From Varroa destructor (Eukaryota > Arthropoda > Arachnida > Mesostigmata > Varroidae), in the NCBI RefSeq assembly GCF_002443255.2, contig NW_019211456.1, forward strand, positions 47,614,486 through 47,678,485: a stretch of 64,000 nt of DNA, written 5' to 3'. The notes beneath the pieces are model-generated. The model searched no databases and was not told where the DNA came from. It was given only the letters and a program-made list of their open reading frames with translations. Every line of letters starts with the position of its first letter. The first letter of the stretch is position 1. Positions 56,352 to 64,000 of this stretch are shown one piece after another. A program made the position numbers and the translations under genes.

Positions 56352-58525
56352 CAGCAAGCCTGTCGCGCTAGCGTCAGTAATAGACGCAGTGGGCTTCGTC
56401 CGGTGAGGTATGGCTGCCACTACTATGAAAAGTACAACGATTCCGAATGCTGGTCCATTCTTGCTCCGTTACTTCCCCGTTCAGCCACGATAATGATATA
56501 TTTACACGGAAAACAACAGTAATCTAGCTATAGTGATCAAGACTTGCTGAAAATGATACAGAGGAACGCATGCGTCGAGACAATTACAAATCGGTTTTGG
56601 CCTTTCTTCTTACCAGCGGGATACGCTAACTGCCGTAACAGGTTTGTCTTAGGGTGACGTGTACATGCAGCGACACCCGAACAAAGATTCCATTGCAACC
56701 ATGTACCGTGTGACTTTGTACTTATGTTTCGTTTAAGTTTTTGGCCAATTACGAGAGCTGAAGTTATCGCTAAAGCGCCGCCCCCTAAAGCGTTCGACGG
56801 AACACCGTTGAAAGAAGAATGTTGCCGGTTGGTCTAACTTAGTCCTTTTTCCTTTACCCCTAGCGCTCGCGTAACGTAAGTAACGTTGTTTCGAAGTGGA
56901 TTTTTTTTGTTTACGAAAAACTCACTACCAAGACTCTTCAAAAGCGCATACGAACTCTAGCCTAAGTTTTGCATTTATCTAAGCCATTTATCTGCCAAGT
57001 TATTATCTCCAATACAATTTATAATGCTGTTAAATGTGGGCACAATAAGATCATTCAATCGACGTAGATAAAGAAGCACAAAAATCTAATATAAATCAGG
57101 GTACATCCTTCTAGTTTTGCAAATTCTATAGATCACCTGATTCTTCTGGGGAAAAACTGCTCGCCTATTATACAGTTCAGATTACATATTATTAACATCA
57201 TGTTGCACACAAGACAATATAACATCAATCAAACTGGATGAAGTATGAAAAAAGTTCCAATATGGCCATGAGCTGAAACAAACCACCGACTACTAGAGGA
57301 TTTGGCAGTCGCTAATTCAGGAGAAATTCGCTATGCCGGGTAGATACTAGCCGATCGATAAACACCGATATCGATTCATCTCACTTATCTTTCAATGGAA
57401 CGGTAATAAACGATTTCTAACATAAACACAAGCATAATCTATGAAAAAAGACGTTATGTATCGTTATTTAGGTTGTATTGTGGCGGCGACCTAAGTTGTC
57501 CAGCGTACTGTTTGTACATACATTTTATCTTGAAAACGATCACAGTAGAGATAATGAAACTAGAAAAGAATGGATTCTTTGGATTAGGCTGGGACTAGAT
57601 ATCTCCTACAGCTATATGCAAGCGCAACGCTTTACGACTAATAGACAAAAGCTCTATACGGGCGTCTGTGTGTACATACAGCTTTCAATTAGAAAAACCA
57701 TGATTGTGATCTTTGCTTGGATAACCATCCAGGAGCAGTGCATCACGCGATTACGCCTATGACGAACTTGCATTTAAGAGCAGCAATTGAAGTAGGTAAG
57801 TTTCAAGTGCCTATATAAGGTCAATTACAGTACAGTAGATAAATCCAAATTTGTAGTTGATGTAATTCTGTGAACGTTCAAAGTACAGATAAAAATTATT
57901 GACAGCGCCGATTGCATGGATAGTTGTGCTTATTAAAACATTCAGTGCTCTTCGTTCGTGTAGCGGCAGAAAAACATCTGACACTTTGATCGAACATCAA
58001 TGTAAACGTTCAGAGGAACCAACCGATGCAAAGGTAAAGTCATTCTTAAATACAACTGTGTAATATGCTATTCGTACATTACTTTGTAGATCTTAGAGAC
58101 TTTAGATATTTAGGGAGATGAAGCTCCGATTTCAGATAAAGGGATTCTCTCAGTAAGAGAGTTTTCACTAGGAACTATCATATCTGACAAATCGAACAAG
58201 ATACCTGCTATTGTATGTAATATATAGTCGTGTAAGGTTAAACGTTTGCCCCCTTTTCCAACCAATAAACGATCGCATGCGGAGAATGAAACAACTATTC
58301 TAGCTTCGCCAACCAGCCGTACGAGCTGAACACGTACTTCTGCTGAGTCTCAGATTTATATATAGCCAACAATATCAGCAAATATAGCGTCAATATGATC
58401 CAAAACAGAAGCGTAATTAATTCGAAATGGCAGTGGAGGCCTTCGAGACAAAACAACTGCTAAGGGGCTATTAATGCCTGCGTTATACTTATTTGTAACC
58501 GTAATATGATGATATAGAATTCCGA
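56352..58525. other. Gene-free stretch
   Basis: No supported gene. It contains an inverted pair ATCGATA (57354-57360) / TATCGAT (57369-57375) and an unidentified plus frame at 57478-57762. Confidence 0.4.
57354..57375. promoter_or_regulatory. Inverted pair of TATCGAT motifs
   Basis: ATCGATA and TATCGAT face each other across 8 nt, forming a 22-bp inverted repeat of the motif that is clustered at 19409-19475. Confidence 0.3.
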
Positions 58526-58585
58526 TATTTGATGGCCTTTTTGACTCTCTGAGTTTGGATTTTCCCGGTTCGACTCCCTGCATCC
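58526..58585 (+). other. tRNA-like B box with weak A box
   Basis: GGTTCGACTCC (58567-58577) fits the RNA polymerase III B box GGTTCGANTCC exactly. TGGC at 58533, about the right distance upstream, is a poor A box. The flanking bases do not form a T stem, so this is a tRNA-derived relic or a chance match. Confidence 0.25.
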
Positions 58586-60464
58586 TAATCGTCCATTTGT
58601 TTGTATTGTAGATTTGTTCGTCATAGTATGTGTGGTCAACTATCCGACGACCGAGTGGTAATCGAAATCGAAGTCGTGCCATTGCGTGTTGGTAACAATC
58701 GTTGGTCCGCGCCGGTGTGGGGCGTGCTGGAATTTCTAATTTGCCCAACCCTCTACTGCAGCTAGCGGTAGCTCAAAAGCACTACGCTCTTTGCGTTCGT
58801 CATTTTAGCATCCTTGGTGCACGTCAGTGACGGCAGCCGCAGGAACAACGACGAAAAAAGTAATATGGCAGTCGGTATCTTTCCTCCCAGAGAAGGGGAG
58901 CTCGAGGTGGCTAGTACGTGCACCGCAATCCAATTAGTTTCGATTCGTGTCATCCATTGCCGGGAGCAGTCGGTGAGCTAGTAGCTATTATGATTGATAG
59001 GTCGAGCGGCAGCAAACGAACGTTTATTCCGTAGACTGCACGGTAAACGTGGGCCATGCTGCCACCGTCTCTTATTATTTTGCTAATTTCCTAAGCGACA
59101 AGCTGAACTCCTTCAGCCCCCTAGTGTTAGCGCTCATTTATGCTGCCAATTCGCAAGCCCATCTGGGCGGGGTCCACAATTGTGCACATATTCAACCGGC
59201 AAACCAGACATGTACACACATTGTATCGGCAACGTTCTATAATAGAAATAATCGTCATTACATCGTTGTAAAGGTTGTGCTAGATATTCGATCGTTCAAT
59301 CAGGGTCCGGCTGATCCATGACGTATCACAGGAAATCTAACTATTATCACTGCTGCCGCTACTTATTATAACGATCATCACTAGCGAGAGGGAAAAACTC
59401 CACCCAATGTCTATTGGGTACGAATTATGTGGCCCACCCAAATGAAATCTGTTACGGCTTTATTGCTTTCGTGTAATGCCGTACAACATATAATATACAG
59501 TATATGAGTATTTTACATATTGTAGCAAGTGATTGCAGACGTTGACGGGGACAGACGGAAAGCGTCGCCCAACGAACGTATGCATCGTGTTTCTGCTTCG
59601 GACAAACAGCTCGTATCGCTGTGGCAAATATATTCTTCTTATAAGGAGATATTTCCATGTACGTCTGAGACATTATTCGGCCGATAAATAGCTTAGGTCG
59701 AAGCAAAACAAAAGCTGTAGCACCAGGACAATATGGAAGCCATCATTCAATTTCACGTAGAAGTTTATCGTTGAGCTGGCACCGCCTATCTGCAGGAAAA
59801 CACCGAAGAACAACATTATACGATGGGTTTCGGCTTTGATAACAGCACTAACGTTCACTTTACTGGTTGTACAACTAATGAAGTTGAATTGGAAATGAAA
59901 CACGTGAATCGTGTTTACAAGCTAACGACCATATCAGCGCCATTTCTCCGAATAAGTATAATAAACCGAAATAGATGAACAAACACAACGAAACGGACGT
60001 GAGCCAACGATGCTAGAAACAGCTAACAAGTAAAAATAGGACGCAGGCATTCCGTAGACGTCGTCGGCCCCGTAGTCCTTTTCTAATGACGATCTATTAA
60101 ACGATGAAGATGGACGACCTTCGAGATATCCGACACTCGAAGGTTTTTCTCTCGTGCCCGTCGGTCTCTAAGAAACGAACCCGTTTTGTGATCCCTTTCC
60201 AAAGCTGATGGCAGCAGACCCGCCATCTGCCTGGGAAAGTTGCAGAACGAGCGACTGTGACGATTCCTGCTGCCGATGAAGATGGAAGCAACTAGCGAAC
60301 AGCGATCTGAATAGTTAATCGAAAACGCTTGGGGAACAACGAGGCCGGCCGAATGTTACGTGAATCCGCAGAGGCGTTCGAATGATGCCGTCGACGCTGA
60401 AGCTCAGCGTGCAGCTCAATTGTTTCTAATTGTCTGACCTACTGTTGAATGTTACCACCTATAC
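58586..60464. other. Gene-free stretch
   Basis: No supported gene. Open frames such as minus 58356-58748 cross the B-box region and are not recognised. Confidence 0.4.
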
Positions 60465-60525
60465 GACTTGAACTCCCAACCTCGGTCACAAACGCATACA
60501 CTTATTGCTATAACTGGCTATTCGA
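60465..60525 (-). other. tRNA-like relic (A and B boxes), possible SINE
   Basis: On the minus strand TAGCCAGTTATAGC (plus 60507-60520) resembles a tRNA A-box region. About 31 nt further on, GAGTTCAAGTC (plus 60465-60475) fits the B box at nearly every position. Between them GTGACCGAGGTTGG resembles the anticodon-stem and variable-loop sequence that precedes the B box in tRNAs. The T stem is broken. GTTATAGC is shared with the relic at 4770-4840, so both may derive from one tRNA-derived SINE family. Confidence 0.4.
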
Positions 60526-61280
60526 AGCTGATGCTATTCTCAAAGTTGCGTTTCATCCTCTGCTGGTCCTGTCGCCGCCGTGATGCGTACGCTAGATGAG
60601 CGAACACTGAAAGTGATTAAAAAAGAAAAAAAAAAACACTTTTTCTCCAATGTTTTTCCGTTTACTATTTATTGAGAGTTGTATAAATCTACGAAATTAA
60701 GTCGCAGCTCTCCTAGCTTATTACAGCGACGTATAACTGGAGTAAGTTCTGGAAACTCACCTCCTTCCTTCCAGCAACGTCCAGCTTCAGTGCCTCCGGG
60801 CATTATAGTGGAAGATTTGTTATCCTTATCTTTCGCTCAGTACAAGAGTAGACAGGCTGCAACTAGGTTTCTTTCAATTGTATCTGAACAGCCTACATTT
60901 GGTGTTTTTAGCCCACATTTCCACACTGGACCCATATTTGCTGCAGTATTTCACGCCCAGAGAGCGCACTGGGTTCGCATAATGTGCTTGAGAATGTAGC
61001 AAGCTTTTAGCTGTAGAAACAAACGTCTGATCTCTGTACGCAGAACCTACGACTTCACAGAGTTGCCCGGTCGATATCACCTCTGATTTAAAGCCATACC
61101 TATGCGCTAAATCACATCGAACGCCAACGTGTTACAATCAGCGCATGTGACTTTTTCCTTTTCCCGTAGAGTAGCGCTGGCACAGTACGGGTGCTATGAT
61201 GCTACACAACCAGGTGGTTCTTTCTCTAAAAAATTATACATTTCAGATTCATTTACGGGTGTTTCGCGCGAATCTACCGC
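60526..61280. other. Protein-like open frames with good acceptor sites, unsupported
   Basis: A plus frame from 60679 to 60999 contains a strong acceptor (CTCCTTCCTTCCAG near 60774). A second strong acceptor (TTTTTCCTTTTCCCGTAG) ends near 61170 and is followed by an open frame to 61311. No protein family is recognised and the frames lack an ATG at their start, so no gene is called. Confidence 0.3.
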
Positions 61281-61301
61281 GACACTGGTTTCGCCAGTGT
61301 C
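61281..61301. other. GC-rich perfect 8-bp hairpin
   Basis: GACACTGG (61281-61288) pairs exactly with CCAGTGTC (61294-61301) around TTTCG. It is the most compact stable hairpin seen in the window. Confidence 0.55.
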
Positions 61302-63343
61302 CAGAACGTGAACCCAATTACGTAATGATTTACTGATACTTTGTAATGATTCAGTAGCAGACACTCCTCGTCAGCAGTAGGTACTATCTGCTGCTGTCGC
61401 TTTCTGTCTGTCTAGCTACCAACGTGCCTACAATGGTCCGCCGCCGTTGGCGCATCTTCGCTCTGGTGAAGCTTAGTTCATTTCTTCCACTATAACTGTT
61501 CGATATTTTCACATTGTCATCAGCATTTAGCAGATATTTTGCCTTCTCGCTGCTCCTATATAGACCGGTGTTAGGATTACTAGCGTTGTTGCTATCGCCA
61601 TTACCGAGGATGCGCAACGCTCAACTGCCACATCTATCGCCCGTGAAATGCCGTAGCTGAAGATGCCGCTCTTGTAGTGGATGTGACTGAGACACCGCTC
61701 GGCTCTATACGACAGTTTTGCCTGTCCGTCCCATTCCTGCCTATGCGTGGCCATGGGGTAAACGCAGACATATACTAGACTTATGTAGAAGCAAATAGGC
61801 CCAAGGCCTTCTCCGCAAAGCAGAAAATATGTTCAATATTATGGCAGCTGTAGTATTTCGGACGACGGTACTGCTGTCTGAGTTTTTGTAGTCCTGCAAT
61901 CGGCTGTGCCATATTGAGATGCCTGCCCAAGCAGAGCAGTAGGACCAAGTAAGAAACAGAAACAGGGAGGATGGGGAACGAGCTCAGAAATGTCGGACGA
62001 CAGATATACAGCGGTAGCATGTCCACCATCAACAGCATCAGCAGAAGTTGTCTGAGCTGCTGTTCATTGCTGCTGCTGTTGATCTGATGATACTGATGAT
62101 GATGTTAGTGCTGCCGCGGCCATCGGGTGGCAAGATCGTTGGTCTTTCTGGTGTTTGCTCCTTCTTGTTCTCCTGCTTCTGCCGGCGCGAGACGCCAATA
62201 GAAGCGATGCTCTAGGACTGCGCGTCCGACCGACAGGCAAAATCCTGCAGCCGCCGTGGGATCAATGAGGGGCCCACTACTACCGATTTTACTACGACGT
62301 CGTAACGAACGAATGAAGTCGAATCGAAGTACCGCCGCAAGATGCGACTACGATGAAGAGCTGCGCCTCTGTCTAAGCGGTGGCTGCAGCAGCGTAGGCA
62401 ACAGCGGCAGGCGTCGTCGTTGCTTCGAAATTTGGCAGCACTGCCTATATGTAGTGCTACTTTGTACTGACACAACTACTACTGCCGACGTAGCTGATTG
62501 GCATAGCATACCATGCGGTTCACGCACGACGGTGGCACGGGCGCTCGCGTATATCTCTTCTAACGGCGCGCTACACGGACGAGAAGGGAACGTCATTTGA
62601 ACAAAAAAGAAGGAGAAGACACCGTATGTTTGTCGTCGTCGTCGTCGTCGTGCCTTGTATTGCTCCTGCTTCTGCAGCCGTTTCTGCAGATCCTAAAGAT
62701 GGTAGCCGTCGTGGTTTTAGAAAAATCTATTTTGTTACCTGGTGCAAATGGCTACCATACTGAGCAGGACCGTGGCCGTGCTGTCGCCGAAAAACTCAGC
62801 GGTCAGCTAAAAGAAGGATAGAATCATACGAAGAGGTGAGGTATGTGCATGGTGATGGCAGTCAATCGAATATAGGAAGAGCTGACGTTTGCGATGGTAG
62901 TTTTGGTGATTGCCAATATGAGCCTACTGCTCACTGCCACAAGAAGATAATGTCGACCCTAGAGAAGGTAGCTTGCCGTCATTGATGTCAGCGTCTGCTA
63001 AAGAAAGTTCTTTGTCTTTCATTATAGAATAAAGCAAAGCGAACCGTGAATGCGAGATATAGAAAATAGGCCAACCTATATGGAGTGGCAAAATACAGTT
63101 GTCCATATCGTGACATGACGTATTCATTGTTTTAATTTACCTTTATTTTTCTATCGTCTACATATGATTACGGAACGTGTGATATAGTCAAATGGCTGTT
63201 GATTATAGTGATAATACGTTGTTGGTGTTATAGTAGCTAGGTTAATCTGTCCCATGTATGGATACGTCGAATTTTTTGTCACCGTCGCTTAACTGAAAAA
63301 AAAACTTGTTTAAATACGATTGAAAATATTTATTTTTAATTAT
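61302..63343. other. Gene-free stretch with triplet repeats
   Basis: No supported gene. GC-richer, triplet-rich sequence at 61.4-62.8 kb produces overlapping open frames on both strands, none with a recognised motif. Confidence 0.4.
62632..62649. repeat. (GTC)6 microsatellite
   Basis: Six GTC units. The serine run in the frame at 62597-62821 comes from it. Confidence 0.9.
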
Positions 63344-63372
63344 TTTTTTTAAATGTAATTAATTTAAAAAAA
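63344..63372. repeat. AT-only 11-bp inverted repeat (cruciform)
   Basis: TTTTTTTAAAT (63344-63354) and ATTTAAAAAAA (63362-63372) are exact complements around GTAATTA, within a very AT-rich stretch at about 63300-63375. It could act as a DNA-unwinding or matrix-attachment-like element. Confidence 0.5.
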
Positions 63373-64000
63373 GTATTCTAAAAGGCTTCAGACCAAGCGA
63401 GAATCAGAATTCGCATCTGTAGTAAGGCAGAACACAAATTAGCTACCTGATAAGTGGCCGAAAAAGGTTACGCGGATCTCTGCAACAATACGTTCTAGGT
63501 GTTGCCAATGCCTGGTTAAAGTTAGGTAGACATAATAGATATGAATGTATCATACTGAAAATTTATCTTGCGACTTAAATATGCATCCGTCAATTTTTCT
63601 GCTATTTTATTATGCATTTGATAAAAAAAAGACGCTTTTTTTTAATTGAATAACAAAAAAATAGGTATTTATTCTTGAGTATCCCAGAGGGCGCTACCTC
63701 TTTTCCGACCGTCGAAATATCTGGGGCAGTAGCGTGGTTCTGCTTAACTGCTATACTTTGACGAGGGTCGTGTTCAAAACATATTTTAACACACATAGAT
63801 CTATAATAAGGTAATTCTGTTACAAATTTCTAGGCGATAATACTCGTCTTATATTCAGCTAAGTTACTCGTATTGATAAGTTACGCATTAACGTTCAACT
63901 TACTGGCCATATTTTGTTCTCTCATCCCCAATGTTATCAGATAAATGGCTCTGCTGTTCGTGGGTGCTTACGAGTAGTGTTAGATTTGCGTCTATTCTCT
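63373..64000. other. Gene-free AT-rich end of window
   Basis: Nothing recognisable was seen. Confidence 0.45.

Noticed and set aside
60679..61311. Exon pair after strong acceptors near 60774 and 61170
   Set aside because: There is no recognisable family, no matching donors of comparable strength and no initiator codon; acceptor-like pyrimidine tracts are common in this sequence.

Overview
This is eukaryotic nuclear DNA that is almost entirely non-coding: intergenic or intronic sequence, probably from an arthropod. The reasons are the lack of long open frames on either strand, the many di-, tri- and tetranucleotide microsatellites, abundant CpG, intron-like splice consensus sites and tRNA-derived repeat remnants. 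The mix of modest GC, plentiful CpG and in-frame CAG/AAC triplets would suit an arachnid such as a mite, but that is a guess. Nothing bacterial was seen (operons, ribosome binding sites, CRISPR, insertion sequences). The longest open frames, about 130-154 codons, are what chance gives in 64 kb of this composition by a rough hand estimate, so length alone supports no gene.

Left part (1-7.5 kb). The best coding signal is a broken copy of part of the nucleoporin gene NUP160 at about 4976-5502 (+). Similarity runs colinearly through three frame changes and ends exactly at a CAG|GTGAGG splice donor, which suggests a decayed exon, not a retrocopy. A second protein-like but unidentified stretch lies at 2443-2834 (-). 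A tRNA-like relic sits between them at about 4770-4840 (-).

Middle part (7.5-33 kb). This holds microsatellites, including a perfect CTG/CAG inversion at 7492, plus a large imperfect hairpin at 17168-17232 and a long CT tract at 18165. Next to these is a cluster of three TATCGAT motifs built around a 28-bp near-palindrome (19409-19475). There are two canonical G-quadruplex motifs (25239 and 31765). The second lies in a GC-rich island (about 31.6-31.9 kb) beside two overlapping, opposed CTCF-like cores.

Right part (33-64 kb). Two speculative small spliced genes are proposed from phase-compatible splice sites (39893-40589 and 56129-56351). A pre-miRNA-like hairpin at 43132-43195 pairs better as minus-strand RNA. 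Other items are several short hairpins, a 15-bp minisatellite that would encode Leu-Pro4 repeats, two more tRNA-like relics (58.53 and 60.47 kb) and an AT-rich cruciform at 63344. No intact, recognisable gene was found. The genes proposed here share no evident pathway, and all functional claims apart from the NUP160 relic are weak.
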